Source: Halioglobus sp. (GTDB lineage Bacteria > Pseudomonadota > Gammaproteobacteria > Pseudomonadales > Halieaceae). Taken from it: DNA of 64,000 bases. The stretch covers positions 1 through 64,000 of the forward strand of contig JAGRIH010000023.1 of NCBI GenBank assembly GCA_020443345.1. Direction: 5' to 3'. A model generated the notes under the pieces. That model was not told the origin of the DNA. It worked only from the letters and a program-made list of their open reading frames with translations, and searched no databases. The translations under genes were made by a program, and so were the position numbers. This document shows, in pieces, positions 42,766-52,601 of this stretch; within the stretch, counting starts at the first letter, position 1, and each line of letters begins with the position of its first letter.

Positions 42766-43293
42766 ATGACAGGAGCAGCAACCGCCAGGGACCACCTGCG
42801 GCACGAAGTGCTGGTAGCGGGGATTTCCAACGCTTTTTTCAACGGACTCATCGCCTGGCTGCTGCTCAGGAACGGTCCGGCCCTGCGCTGGGGCGGCGAA
42901 CACAGCTTCGTAGTGGACGTGCTGGCCACCGGGCTGCTGCTGCCCTTTATCGTGGCCCTGATCGTCATACCGCTGCAGCGCAGCAAGCTCAACAAGGGCA
43001 AGCTGCAAGCCATCGATCTGGGAGCCGATTCCCTGATGCAATCCATCGCCAACCGGCTGCCCGCCAGTACCTTCAAGAGCGCGGTACTGTTTGGTCTGTT
43101 CGGCATGTGCGCCATCGGGACACTGACGCTGGCCGGCTTCTACCTGGCCGGTGTACAGGCAGTCCATCCGGTGAGCTACGCCATCTTCAAGGGTATCTGG
43201 GCCGGAATCATGGCCGGCTTGCTGGTGGTTCCCATGGTCATGGTGGCCCTGCGCACTGCCCCGGCTGCGGCCCCGGTTCCGGCTGCGGATTGA
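42766..43293 (+). CDS. Hypothetical four-helix membrane protein
   Basis: A 175-residue protein with about four hydrophobic segments: GISNAFFNGLIAWLLL, VVDVLATGLLLPFIVALIVIPL, AVLFGLFGMCAIGTLTLAGFYLAG and AIFKGIWAGIMAGLLVVPMVMVAL. A polar loop (QRSKLNKGKLQAIDLGADS) sits between helices 2 and 3. ATG 42766 follows GGAG and gives a compact start; readings from 42655 add non-conserved sequence. I do not recognise a named family. It stands alone between AraC and arylsulfatase genes on opposite strands. Confidence 0.7.
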   Translation: MTGAATARDHLRHEVLVAGISNAFFNGLIAWLLLRNGPALRWGGEHSFVVDVLATGLLLPFIVALIVIPLQRSKLNKGKLQAIDLGADSLMQSIANRLPASTFKSAVLFGLFGMCAIGTLTLAGFYLAGVQAVHPVSYAIFKGIWAGIMAGLLVVPMVMVALRTAPAAAPVPAAD

Positions 43294-43383
43294 TCGCCGC
43301 AGACGACAGTTAGCTCGAGCCACCTAGCGGTACCGCCCCTCGGGCGCGGTACCGCGTGACTTCGCCCGCTCGAGCAGGCACTG

Positions 43384-44961
43384 CTACTCGACAAACGTCC
43401 CCGTCGGCAGCTTGCGGTGCGGGAACTTCTCGATAGCCCGGCGGTGCTTGCCAATCAGGCGCTGGAAGGGCACCACGTAGGATAGCTGGTAGTACATCGA
43501 GCCGAACTTCTCGCCCGGATCGCGGGTGATATTGTACACCTCCATGTTCGGCAAGCCGCCCTGGCTGCCGGGCTTGATGTGCAGTTTCATGTTGTCCATG
43601 CGCACCGCTGCCAGCCGGTTGCCGCTGTAGTGGAAAATGTAATTGCGGCGACCGTGCCCGTTGCCGTTGAGCAGCAGCGCCGTCTGGTCCAGGCCGTCGA
43701 CCACCCGGTCGGAGGGTATCTCGTCCCGCACGCCGGCGATTCGGGCCGCGGTGGTAAAGAGGTCGGTGGTGGACAGCAGGTCGATGACGGTCTGCCCCGG
43801 CTCGATCATGCCGGGCCACCAGGCGATACCGGGAGTGCGCACGCCGCCTTCGTAGACTTCGCCCTTGCCGCCGCGCAGCCAGGAGTAGCCGCTGTTGGGC
43901 CAGAAGGCATACATCGGGCCGTTGTCACTGACCCACACCACCAGGGTATTCTCGGCAATGCCCTGCTCGCGCAGGGTGTCCAGTAGCTCCTGCACGTAGT
44001 CGTCGTGTTGCGCCAACTCCGCGGACTGCAGGTTGGGCACGTCGTAGCCGGGCCGGCCGCGGAAGGCTTTGGGCGAGGCCGCCATCTGCTGCGCATAGCT
44101 GGCCCAGTAGATGAAGAAGGGCTGCTCCGCTTGGGCATTGTCACGAATGTAGTTTTTTATGCGCTCGATATTGCCGCTTTCCATAGTGGGCATCGAGGTC
44201 GCGCCCAAGGGCTCCACCTCCCGGCGCCCCTTGCCCTTGATCCCTTCGAAGTGGCCGTGCACCTCGATACCGTACTTCTCCTGGTAGTCCTCCAGGGTCC
44301 CGGGGAAGTCGTACTCGAAGCCATTGCCGTCGATAGTTTCGGCCTTGTAGAAGGCATCCATGTTGGCCCAGGAGTAAGGCTTGCCGTTGTACAGGCCGTA
44401 GTAGGCGTAGTCGAAACCCTGGTTTTCCGGGGCGTGTTCTTCCAGTTCACCCACATGCCACTTGCCGAACATGGCCGTTTTGTAGCCGGCCTGCGCGAGC
44501 ATCTCGGCCACCGTGACTTCCCCGTCGGCCAGGCCCTGCTGCTGGCCGGGCCACAGCACGACATCGACGCCGGTGCGCACCGGGTAGCGCCCGGTCAGCA
44601 GCGCCAGGCGCGTGGGGGTGCAGGAGGGCTCGGAGTAGTGCGACATGAACTTCATGCCCTGCTGCGCCATGGCGTCCAGGTTGGGCGTGGGTGTGCCGCG
44701 CAGGATGCCGCCGCTGTAGGAGCCCAGCTCGCCCCAGCCGATATCGTCCGCCAGGATGTAGACGATATTCGGCCGCTTGCCGTATTTTTGCTCGAGTTCG
44801 GCCAGTCGCTCATCCAGCGCCGCGTCTTCCTGCGCCCATTGCTGGGCGTGTTTCTTCTGTGCCTCGACAAAGGGCTGATCGGGCTGGTAAGCGTGCGCGA
44901 CACCGCCGAGCAAGAGTGCACTCAGAACAGCGGCACCGGGCTGTGGTCTTTGAAACAACAT
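43384..44961 (-). CDS. Exported arylsulfatase-type sulfatase
   Basis: A 525-residue sulfatase with a signal peptide (VLSALLLGGVAHA). The formylglycine motif is SCTPTRLALLTGRYP, with Cys114 as the residue converted to formylglycine; NIVYILADDIGWGELG supplies the metal-binding aspartates and MFGKWHVGELEEHAPENQGFD the conserved Lys and His. It should remove sulfate from an organic ester in the periplasm. The substrate is unknown; the partner TonB receptor suggests a molecule too large or scarce for porins. ATG 44961 has GGAG six bases upstream, preferable to TTG 44973. It starts 13 bases after the receptor stop. Confidence 0.92.
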   Translation of the reverse strand: MLFQRPQPGAAVLSALLLGGVAHAYQPDQPFVEAQKKHAQQWAQEDAALDERLAELEQKYGKRPNIVYILADDIGWGELGSYSGGILRGTPTPNLDAMAQQGMKFMSHYSEPSCTPTRLALLTGRYPVRTGVDVVLWPGQQQGLADGEVTVAEMLAQAGYKTAMFGKWHVGELEEHAPENQGFDYAYYGLYNGKPYSWANMDAFYKAETIDGNGFEYDFPGTLEDYQEKYGIEVHGHFEGIKGKGRREVEPLGATSMPTMESGNIERIKNYIRDNAQAEQPFFIYWASYAQQMAASPKAFRGRPGYDVPNLQSAELAQHDDYVQELLDTLREQGIAENTLVVWVSDNGPMYAFWPNSGYSWLRGGKGEVYEGGVRTPGIAWWPGMIEPGQTVIDLLSTTDLFTTAARIAGVRDEIPSDRVVDGLDQTALLLNGNGHGRRNYIFHYSGNRLAAVRMDNMKLHIKPGSQGGLPNMEVYNITRDPGEKFGSMYYQLSYVVPFQRLIGKHRRAIEKFPHRKLPTGTFVE

Positions 44962-44974
44962 AGTCAACTCCAAT

Positions 44975-47350
44975 TTAAAAATTCAGCCGGGCCTGCACTG
45001 CCACGGCCCTGGGCATGTCCACCATGCGAAAATACGTGCCCGCCATAAAGCCGCCGCCGAGTCCGTCATTGCCGAAATTGGTGGTGGTCTCATCGTTCAG
45101 GTTGCGCCCGATGAGCGAGAGCTCCCAGCGCCCGCCGGTATCCGCCAGGGTCAATCTGGCGTCGTACTTGGTGTAGGAATCCTGGTAGAGGTTGGGGTCC
45201 AGGTCCAGCGACAGGGCAAACTCATCGGAATACACCATCTGCACGAAGCCGATCAGCTCCAGCGCCGCCCCCAGCGGCCAGACATACTCGGCACTGGCGG
45301 TCACACTGACATCGGGCGCGTACTGCAGCGACTGACCGCTCAAATCCTGCGTCCCGGCAGCCGGGTTCGGACAGGTAGCGGCGAGCACCTGGTGGGTATT
45401 GCAGGGCGCGTCTTCATAGTCGTCGTACTCGGCGTCCAGCCAGGCCCCGGCGATGTTCAGCGTGAGGCGCTCGGTCGCGGCCCACTTCAGATCCGCCTCG
45501 ATACCCTGGGTGGTTGCCGATGCCGCATTGCCCACATTGAACGTGGTGTTGGCGGAGTCCAGCGCACTCACCTGCAGGTCGTCGTACTCGCTGCGAAACA
45601 GGGCCACATTGAACTGTGCGGCGCCGTCGGCCAGCGTGAGTTTGGCGCCGACTTCAAAGGCGGTGACCTCCTCTTCCTCGAACTCGAAACTGTTCAGGTT
45701 GCCGCTCTGTGGCGCACTGAACTGGTGATCGAAGCCGCCGCCCTTGAAGCCGCGCCGCGCGCTGGCGTAATACATGCTGTCGTGGGTGGCGTGCCAGGTT
45801 ATGTTCAGCGTCGGAGAAAAGGCGTTTTCCGTCCTGTCGCCGCTCACCCGGTGCGCCGGCGCCGCGGGGTTGGGCGCGCCGGGCCCGGGCAGCAGCACCG
45901 GGTTCAATACCGCCGGCGTGACGGTGTACAGTTCAGTGCCGAACTGCACCTGGTCGGCCTCCTTTTTTTCGCGCGTGTAGCGCCCGCCCAGGGTGATGCC
46001 CCAGCGTTCGCTGAACCGCCAGGTGACATTGCCGAACAGGGCGTAGGTGTCGCCCTCCTGGTCGGTGCGGATCAGGTTGGAGCCGATGGTATCGATACCC
46101 GGCAGCGCCGCAAAATCGCGGCGGAAGTGGGTGGTCTGCTCGGTGTGCTGCACGAAGACGCCGGCAATGTAGTCCATGGCACCGCCAGTATCCGATACCA
46201 TGCGCAGTTCCTGTGACCACTGCTCGTAATCCTCGGTCGCCTCCATTCCCGCGATTTCGGCAATGGTCGCGTCGATATCCGCCTCGTCCAGGGTCTGGTA
46301 TTCGGCGTAGCCGGTCAGGGAGGTGACGGTCACGCCCTCCAGCTCCCAGTTGAGCGTCACGCCGTAGATATCGAAGTCCGTTTCGAAGCCTTCGAAGTTG
46401 CCTCTACCGTGGTGGGTATTGACCACGTTGCGGTGATAGTTTGCCGCGCAGTCCTCGCCCTGTGCCACCAGGGAATTGAACAGCGCGCCCGCCGGCGCCG
46501 GGCCGGGGCCGTCGGGATCGAAGTTACGCAGCGGCGCACCGCACAGCGACAACTGCCGGGTGCGGCCCTGGCGATCGAAATCGCCCGTCTGCACCATCAG
46601 GGTTGCAGCGGCGTTCTCCGCCAGGTCCCACACCAGGGTGAGACGCGCTGTCATGTCGTCCTGTTCCTGCTGGTCATCGCCGGTAATATCGTTGTGGACG
46701 TAACCGTCGCGGTCGTCCACCCGCGCCGCCAGGCGCGCGCGCAGGTTCTCTGTCAGGGAACCGGACACGGCGCCCTCGACGGTGTAGCCCTCGTTGGCTT
46801 CGAACTCCCAGGTGGGCGAAATCCAGGCCTCAAACTCCTGCGTCGGCTTTGCCGTGGTAATATTGATGGCACCGCCGGAGGTATTCTTGCCGATCAGGGC
46901 GCCCTGCGGCCCCTTCAGCACCTCCACCCGCTCAACGTCGAGAAAGGTGGCCCGCCCGAAGCGGCTGCGCCCGAAGAAAAAGCCATCCACCACCTGCCCC
47001 ACGGCCTGCTCGAAGCCGTAGTTGGGGCCGGAGCCGATGCCGCGCATGAACATGTTGTCGCTGCCGGAAACGGCCTCGGAAAACTGGAAGTTGGGAATGG
47101 ACGGCGCCAGGTCCTCCATTTTTGCAATGCCGGCCGAGCGCAGGCTGCTGCCGGTTACCGCCGTGATTGAAATGGGCACGTCCTGCAAGCTCTCCTCGCG
47201 TTTCTGCGCAGTGACCACTACCTCTTCCAGCACGGCCGCCTGCAGCGAATTACCGGTCAGCCCCAGCAGGGCTGACATGGTGCAGGCCTCCAGCAGAGAC
47301 CTGTGCTTAAACTCACCGGTTGACGTGACTGCTACGGGGCTGTTTTTCAT
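44975..47350 (-). CDS. TonB-dependent outer-membrane receptor
   Basis: A 791-residue receptor. The signal region is followed by the TonB-box-like LEEVVVTAQKREESLQDVPISI, then the plug (MFMRGIGSGPNYGFEQAVGQ, VEVLKGPQGALIGKNTSGGAIN) and a beta barrel ending in AVAVQARLNF. The QKREES/DVPISI form belongs to the large group of receptors for organic substrates in Sphingomonads and marine gammaproteobacteria. ATG 47350 was chosen for its signal; readings further upstream are unlike a signal peptide. It is first in an operon with the sulfatase, probably importing the sulfated substrate or its product (inference). Confidence 0.92.
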   Translation of the reverse strand: MKNSPVAVTSTGEFKHRSLLEACTMSALLGLTGNSLQAAVLEEVVVTAQKREESLQDVPISITAVTGSSLRSAGIAKMEDLAPSIPNFQFSEAVSGSDNMFMRGIGSGPNYGFEQAVGQVVDGFFFGRSRFGRATFLDVERVEVLKGPQGALIGKNTSGGAINITTAKPTQEFEAWISPTWEFEANEGYTVEGAVSGSLTENLRARLAARVDDRDGYVHNDITGDDQQEQDDMTARLTLVWDLAENAAATLMVQTGDFDRQGRTRQLSLCGAPLRNFDPDGPGPAPAGALFNSLVAQGEDCAANYHRNVVNTHHGRGNFEGFETDFDIYGVTLNWELEGVTVTSLTGYAEYQTLDEADIDATIAEIAGMEATEDYEQWSQELRMVSDTGGAMDYIAGVFVQHTEQTTHFRRDFAALPGIDTIGSNLIRTDQEGDTYALFGNVTWRFSERWGITLGGRYTREKKEADQVQFGTELYTVTPAVLNPVLLPGPGAPNPAAPAHRVSGDRTENAFSPTLNITWHATHDSMYYASARRGFKGGGFDHQFSAPQSGNLNSFEFEEEEVTAFEVGAKLTLADGAAQFNVALFRSEYDDLQVSALDSANTTFNVGNAASATTQGIEADLKWAATERLTLNIAGAWLDAEYDDYEDAPCNTHQVLAATCPNPAAGTQDLSGQSLQYAPDVSVTASAEYVWPLGAALELIGFVQMVYSDEFALSLDLDPNLYQDSYTKYDARLTLADTGGRWELSLIGRNLNDETTTNFGNDGLGGGFMAGTYFRMVDMPRAVAVQARLNF

Positions 47351-47484
47351 TATCCGTGTCCTGTTTATTCTAAAGATCGAAGTGGACGGGGCCTGCTCAC
47401 ACGCCCTGCCGCCAACCACGCCCTAAACTTACCCAAGGGCGGCGGTCGGGAGTGATGCAAAAAACGCAGGCAGTTGTCGCTACG

Positions 47485-47497
47485 CGCAATTATTGCG
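47485..47497. promoter_or_regulatory. Short palindrome in the receptor/AraC divergent promoter region
   Basis: cgcaat and attgcg flank a single central t, giving a 13-base palindrome midway between the divergent receptor gene and AraC regulator gene. It is a candidate operator for this locus; no second copy was found by eye. Confidence 0.3.
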
Positions 47498-47613
47498 TCC
47501 GGCCAGGCCCTCTGCTACGGTTCAGACCATAGCCACACGCATAGCCACAGCAAGAGTAACGACAGGGCTGCTCAGGTGATTTACAACCATTTTCGCTATC
47601 AATTGCGCCCCTT

Positions 47614-48606
47614 ATGCATAATTTTCTGCTAGACAGCCGGGCGCCCCCGCTGGCGTCACACAAGTTCCTCGACGCCCGGACGCTGGCGGATGCGGAGCAG
47701 GCCCTGGAGACGGCGGTAGAGCCGCGCCGTTTCGTTGCCTGCAGGAACTCCAGGAAAAACGGGATACAGATAAACCGCTATCAGTTGGCAGACGTGCAGA
47801 TCTTCGGTATGCACTTTGACGGCCCGCTCAAGATCGCCTCTGAAACGCTGGAGTCGGTCAACATTATTATTCCCATCCACGGCCGGGTACGCAGCGATCT
47901 CGGCGACAGGACTATCGTGCTGAGTCGGGGGCGGGCACGGGTCGATTCGCCCGGGGGCCGGGTGGCCGTCGAGTGGGAGTCCAGCAGCACCTCGGTAGTG
48001 ACCCGCATTCCGCGGAGCACCCTGCAGCACTATTGCTGCAAGCTGTTTGATCTCGAGTTGCAGCGGGAGATCCGCTTTGCACCGACCCTGGACTTCACCA
48101 CGGCCGCAGGCACCAGCCTGTTCAATGTTCTCAACATGATTTTGCTCGAGGCCGATGCGCCCGATTCACTCCTCAACCGCGGTGTACTGATGCAGCCGTT
48201 CCAGGAAACCCTGGTGACCGCCCTGCTGAGCGCGCAGCCACACTCCCTGGCCAGCGAACTACAGCACAGCGGCCGGCAGGTCCGGCCGTTCTACATCAAG
48301 CGAGCGGTGGACTATATTCACGCCAACCTCGAGCAGGTGATCACCCTGACCGATCTGGTGGAAGCGACCGGCGTCAGCCTGCGCAGCCTGCAGTCGGGCT
48401 TTGCCCGGCACTACAGCCTCGGACCAAACGCCTTCATCAGACAGTGCAAGATGCACCGCGCCAGAGAAGAGCTGATAGCGGCCAGTCCCATCGATGTCAC
48501 GGTGGCCGACGTTGCCGCAAAGTGGGGCTTTTACAATCCCGGTAACTTTAGCCGGAATTACCAGAAGCTGTTCGGCGAGAGACCTTCCGAAACACTGCGG
48601 CGCTAG
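47614..48606 (+). CDS. AraC-family regulator, divergent from the receptor/sulfatase operon
   Basis: A 330-residue AraC protein. The N-terminal two thirds form an AraC-binding-like cupin sensor (ESVNIIIPIHGRVRSDLGDR). The C-terminus holds the HTH pair (ITLTDLVEATGVSLRSLQSGFAR and VTVADVAAKWGFYNPGNFSRNYQKLFGERP). It is of the AraC_binding_2 type used by regulators of aromatic and other catabolic operons. Divergent placement 263 bases from the TonB receptor gene makes it the probable local activator of the receptor and sulfatase genes. Confidence 0.9.
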   Translation: MHNFLLDSRAPPLASHKFLDARTLADAEQALETAVEPRRFVACRNSRKNGIQINRYQLADVQIFGMHFDGPLKIASETLESVNIIIPIHGRVRSDLGDRTIVLSRGRARVDSPGGRVAVEWESSSTSVVTRIPRSTLQHYCCKLFDLELQREIRFAPTLDFTTAAGTSLFNVLNMILLEADAPDSLLNRGVLMQPFQETLVTALLSAQPHSLASELQHSGRQVRPFYIKRAVDYIHANLEQVITLTDLVEATGVSLRSLQSGFARHYSLGPNAFIRQCKMHRAREELIAASPIDVTVADVAAKWGFYNPGNFSRNYQKLFGERPSETLRR

Positions 48607-48692
48607 AGCTGTTCCCCCTAAGCGCGAGCGATTTTGACCGGCCCATGCATCTGCGTATATCCTGAAGCCCTTGGGTCAGGTAGCGCACTTGC

Positions 48693-48977
48693 ATGGCGGT
48701 TTTCTCCACCATATGGGTGTTGTCGCTGCTGCGGCGATTACTTGCCCTCAGCGTGCTTTGGCTCTTGCTGGCCGGTGCCACGGGTGCCGCCTCATGGGTT
48801 GTCGGCGCCCCCGCCGTGTTGATCGCCGCTATCGTCAGTACACATCTGGTACCGCGCACCCATGTCAACGTCACCCGTCTTGTACGTTTTCTCCCCGCGT
48901 TTCTTCTGCGCTCGCTGGCCGCCGCCTTCGACGTCGCCTTCGTGCGCCGCGCGTCGCCGGCCCGGGAGACTCAATGA
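48693..48977 (+). pseudogene. Truncated Mrp/Mnh Na+/H+ antiporter subunit E
   Basis: The 94-residue reading resembles the N-terminal membrane part of MnhE (LLALSVLWLLLAGATGAASWVVGAPAVLIAAIV, then TRLVRFLPAFLLRSLAAAFDVAFVRR). Complete MnhE proteins are about 150-160 residues with a soluble C-terminus that is absent here. MnhF, which normally follows, is also missing, consistent with one deletion removing both. The stop overlaps the start of the subunit G remnant (caATGATGG). It is the first gene of a disrupted antiporter operon. Confidence 0.65.
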
Positions 48978-49267
48978 TGGACTGAATCGCCGCTGGCTGC
49001 CTGCTACTCGGCGGATTTTTCTTCTTCGCGGGCACGCTGGGCCTGCTGCGCTTCCCGGATGTTTATACGCGCCTGCATGCACTCACGAAGGCCGACAATG
49101 TCGGCTTTGGCCTGGTGGTTGCCGGGCTGTCACTCCAGTCTGGCTGCCCGGCAGGGGCCGGCAAGATGTTGCTGGTCTGGTGGCTGGTGCTGGTGGCGAG
49201 CGCGAGCGTCGCCCACCTGGTTTCCCGTGATAGCCTGCGCCGCGGAGTAAAGCCGTGGACGCGATGA
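48974..49267 (+). pseudogene. Mrp/Mnh antiporter subunit G with in-frame stop
   Basis: Starting at ATG 48974 the frame reads M-M-D-stop-I-A-A-G, then a clean MnhG sequence: LLLGGFFFFAGTLGLLRFPD, VYTRLHALTKADNVGFGLVV, AGLSLQSG. The TGA at 48983-48985 is codon 4; a TGG would restore a normal start. No alternative start codon lies between that stop and the conserved region. The stop (49265-49267) overlaps the next gene's ATG, as in intact Mrp operons, so the ancestral layout is preserved although this gene cannot be translated normally. Confidence 0.8.
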
Positions 49268-49515
49268 CGATAATTTGACTGGGCGTTCGATGGCGGACTT
49301 GCCGCGGGACTGCTGGGGCTGGCCTGGCACTGCCTGTTCAGCCGCGACCTGTTCGAGTCAGTCGTGCTGTTTGTGGCGTTTGGTCTGCTCATGGCGTTGG
49401 CATGGATGCGGCCATGGCCGAGGCGGCGATCGGCGCCGGTCTGACCGGCGCGCTGCTGATGTCTGCGCTGGGGCGTCTCGAGCGCCTGCGCACCGGCCCG
49501 AAGGAGGGCGCGTGA
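49264..49515 (+). pseudogene. Mrp antiporter MbhD/DUF4040-like (MnhB N-terminal) segment, frameshifted
   Basis: ATG ACG ATA at 49264 is followed by an apparent one-base insertion; skipping one A gives FDWAFDGGLAAGLLGLAWHC and then FESVVLFVAFGLLMALAW. A second frame break near 49402-49410 leads into DAAMAEAAIGAGLTGALLMS, where relatives read ...RLDAPDVALAEAAIGAGL. The two halves are therefore one DUF4040/MbhD-like domain broken twice. The end overlaps the next gene (gcGTGA). Confidence 0.78.
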
Positions 49516-49775
49516 TCGCCTTCGCCCGCCGGAGTTTCGCTGTATTGCTGGCGCTGATCGCTGCCGGCGCGGGATATGCCGTGCTGCAGATCCCGGCCTC
49601 CGGAGGTGGACTGTCCGCGCCGGTGATGGCGCGCCTGTCAGAGACCGGCGTCGGATACCCGGTGGACGCGGCGGGAACGCTGATTCTAGTGATCGAGAGC
49701 TTTGCCATGCTGTCCATTGCCTTCACGCTGCACACCTTAGTTGCCGGCACGGCGCGTATCGGCGCCCACCAATGA
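49512..49775 (+). pseudogene. Mrp antiporter subunit B-like remnant
   Basis: GTG 49512 opens an 87-residue reading: FARRSFAVLLALIAAGAGYA, SETGVGYPVD, then GTLILVIESFAMLSIAFTLH. The first part resembles the MbhE-like start and the last part the C-terminal helix of MnhB. The expected middle (the AVLLNFRAYDT region and MnhB helices) is missing, suggesting a deletion that joined two subunits in frame. The stop overlaps the next ATG (aATGA). It could still be translated, but a functional product is unlikely. Confidence 0.6.
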
Positions 49776-51023
49776 AACCGGCGCAGCTGTATGCATTGCT
49801 CGGCATCGGACTGACCTGCACGGCACTTTACGCGCTGGCGCTGGCATCAGCGTCTATTCGACGGCGTATTTCTCTGCCTCCTCTGCGCGGCATTTCTGGC
49901 CGCTGTGGTTCCTGCTGCTCGCAGCAATGAATGCACTGTTCCTGTCCCGAGATCTGTTCAACCTGTATGTAACGCTGGAACTGGTGGGCCTCGCCGCGGT
50001 GGCATTGACCGCCATGCGGGGTCAGCGCGAGGCGCTGGTGGCCGCGATGCGCTACCTGCTGACGACGCTGCTGGGCTCCATGACCTACCTTCTCGCTGTG
50101 GCCCTGCTGTACACAGCGCCGGCAGCGTGGACCTGGTGCAGGTAGGTCTGGCTGCCATACCGGCCCCGGTGGCGGTCGCTGCCTTTGCCGCCATGGCGAT
50201 TGGACCGTTGCTGAAGACGGCGCTGTTCCCGTTTCATTTCTGGCTGCCGGCGGCGCATTCGAGTGCGTCGGCACCGGTAAGTGCGGCCCTGTCCGCGCTC
50301 GTGGTCAGGGTGGGGTTTTATGTCCTGCTACGGCTGTGGATCGAGGTGTTCCCCGGTATTGGCGGTGGGGCTGCGAATCTGCTGGCAATTCTCGGTGGGG
50401 TCGCGGTGATCTGGGGATCTGTGCAGGCCACCCTGCAGGAGCGGGCCAAGATGCTTGTCGCCTATTCCACGGTCGCGCAGCTCGGGTACTTCTTTCTCCC
50501 CCTACCATTGGTCGTCCCTGGCAGTTCGATCGCCTGGGGCGGAATTCTCCTGCTGGTGTTCACGCATGGACTGGCGAAGGCGGCCATGTTCATGGCCGCC
50601 GGCAACCTGCTGGCGTTTGCCGGGCACGACCGCATCCGCGATTTCGATCATGTGGTACAGCGCATGCCGCTGACCGCCGCAGCGCTTGGCCTGGCCGGTG
50701 TCAGTATCATGGGATTGCCGCCGAGTGGCGGCTTCAACGGCAAATGGCTGCTGCTGCAAACGGCCCTGGAGCAGGGGCGTTGGCCGATAGTCCTGGTGTT
50801 GCTGCTCGGGGGTCTGCTGGCGGCTATCTATATGTTCAAGCTGCTGGTGCAAACTTTCACCAGCGGCGCCCCCCAGGGAGAGCCGCGCGCGGTTGCCAGG
50901 GCCATGGAGTGGGCACCATTCGCGCTGGCGACAGCGGCCGTGCTGCTGGGTTTTTTCGGCACGGCCACGCTGGATCTGCTGGCCATCGGCGAGCCATTTG
51001 CACCGGGAGCCAGACTTGATTGA
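49772..51023 (+). pseudogene. Mrp antiporter subunits C and D, fused by deletion and frameshifted
   Basis: ATG 49772 begins like MnhC/NuoK (MKPAQLYALLGIGLTCTALY) but after about 25 codons the homology jumps into the middle of MnhD/NuoN in another frame (GAGISVYSTAYFSASS, WPLWFLLLAAMNALFLSRDL, FNLYVTLELVGLAAVALTAM). A further frame change near 50110 gives SAGSVDLVQVGLAAIPAP and on through LKTALFPFHFWLPAAHSSAS, QATLQERAKMLVAYSTVAQL and LPPSGGFNGKWLLLQTALEQ to the stop at 51023. Three frames are therefore needed. The loss of most of MnhC and the first third of MnhD implies a deletion of several hundred bases relative to an intact operon. Confidence 0.82.
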
Positions 51024-52493
51024 TCCGCTGCTCAGCACGGCGCTTCCCCTGGCGCTGGTCGCCAGCTCCCTGCTGCCCGGACTGGTGATCTTCACTCTCG
51101 CCGAGGACAGCGTGCGCCTGCGCACCGCACTGAACCTGCTGGGTGCGCTGTCCAAGCTGCTGCTGGTCGGACTGATACTCTGGGGCGTTTATCACAAGCT
51201 GGCCTTCGAGGCCCGTTTCGAGCTGCTGCCGAATCTCCCCCTGGTGCTGCGCGCGGACGCCCTGTCCCTGCTGTTCGTCACGCTGTCTGCGCTGCTGTGG
51301 TTTCTGACCACCATCTATGCCGTCGGCTACCTCGAGCAATCGCCACACAGAAGCCGGTTTTTTGGTTTTTTCAGTCTGTGTGTCACCGCCACCGTCGGCG
51401 TCGCTATGGCGGGCAACCTCCTCACGTTTATCCTGTTCTACGAAATGCTCACGCTGTCCACGTACCCGCTGGTGGTGCATCGCGGTACGGGCGTGGCCCG
51501 CCGCGCCGGGGAGGCCTACCTGCTGTACACCGTGCTTGGCGGCGTGCAGCTTCTGCTGGGTGCGGTCGGGTCTGGCTGTACACGCTGGCGGGCACGCTGG
51601 AATTCCGTCCCCAGGGTATCGTCAGCGGCCTGGACAGCACGCAGCACGCTGCCCTGATCGGGATTTTCATCCTGCTCATCAGCGGACTGGGAGTGAAGGC
51701 CGCCCTGTTGCCCCTGCACGGCTGGTTGCCCGAGGCGATGGTGGCGCCGGCGCCGGTCAGCGCGCTGGCACAGGACGCGCTGCTGTTCTACGCCGGGCTT
51801 GCCGTCGCAGATTACGCTACCGTCGCTGCACTCCTGCACGTGCACGGACCGAGTCACGCCGGCACGGCAGCCGCTCAGGTTGTGCTGCTGGTGCTCGGCG
51901 ACCTTATTTTGTTTGAACTGCTCGTGCACCTTTACGCAGAAGCCCGGACAGCGGAGTTTAACGCCTTGCGCGCCGTCTACCGGGCCGAGGCGGAAGGCCT
52001 GGCTTTCGTCGGGATGTTACTGGTCGCCTCGGGTGGCTGCAGGATCGGCGTGTTGTTGCTGCTTGTTCCACTCCCCGGTTCAGTGCGCCCGTGGCGCCCG
52101 GGTGCAGCGCCGGGGCTGTTCTGCACGGCGCTGGTGGCGGGCGCGCTGAGCGCTGCCAGGCTCATCGACCCGACACTGACCTCGTCCGGGCTCTGGTTCA
52201 CGCTGCTGGCCATGCTGGGTGCGGCGTTGGTGCTGTACCTGTTGGCAGTCACCTGCGTGCACGAAAAAGCGCGGATTGACGGCGCGCTCCGACGGCTGTC
52301 GGGCGCCGCGTCACGCGGGGCATCGCTGGGGGCGGGAGGTCTGGATTGGATCGGCAACCTGTGCCGGCGCAGCGCTCCGCGTTTGCGGGCGGTGGAGCGG
52401 GGCTTGCTGTCCTGGCCGGTCGCCGTTGCCACTGCCACCGTGTCCGCCGTGCTCCTCGCCGTGGCATTTTTCAGCGGGGGTGGCCCAAGCTGA
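51016..52493 (+). pseudogene. Mrp antiporter NuoL/MnhA-like subunit, frameshifted
   Basis: From TTG 51016 the frame reads LIDPLLSTALPLALVASSLL, LRADALSLLFVTLSALLWFL, YEMLTLSTYPLVVHRG and AYLLYTVLGGVQLLLGAVG, a proton-channel subunit of the NuoL/MnhA/MnhD type. Near 51570 it shifts; the other frame continues VWLYTLAGTLEFRPQG, GLGVKAALLPLHGWLPEAMV, APAPVSALAQDALLFYAGLA. The region usually following (second half of the proton channel) seems shortened before a membrane C-terminus ending at 52493. It is the last gene of the degraded operon. Confidence 0.78.
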
Positions 52494-52601
52494 CGCCGCG
52501 AACTGCAGGGTATATCCCGGCACCGTCGCCGCCTCGATGCAGAAACCGGATTGGTCGCTCCTCAGCCGGCCCTGTCCCAATACCCGCTCGGCAAATGTCG
52601 A

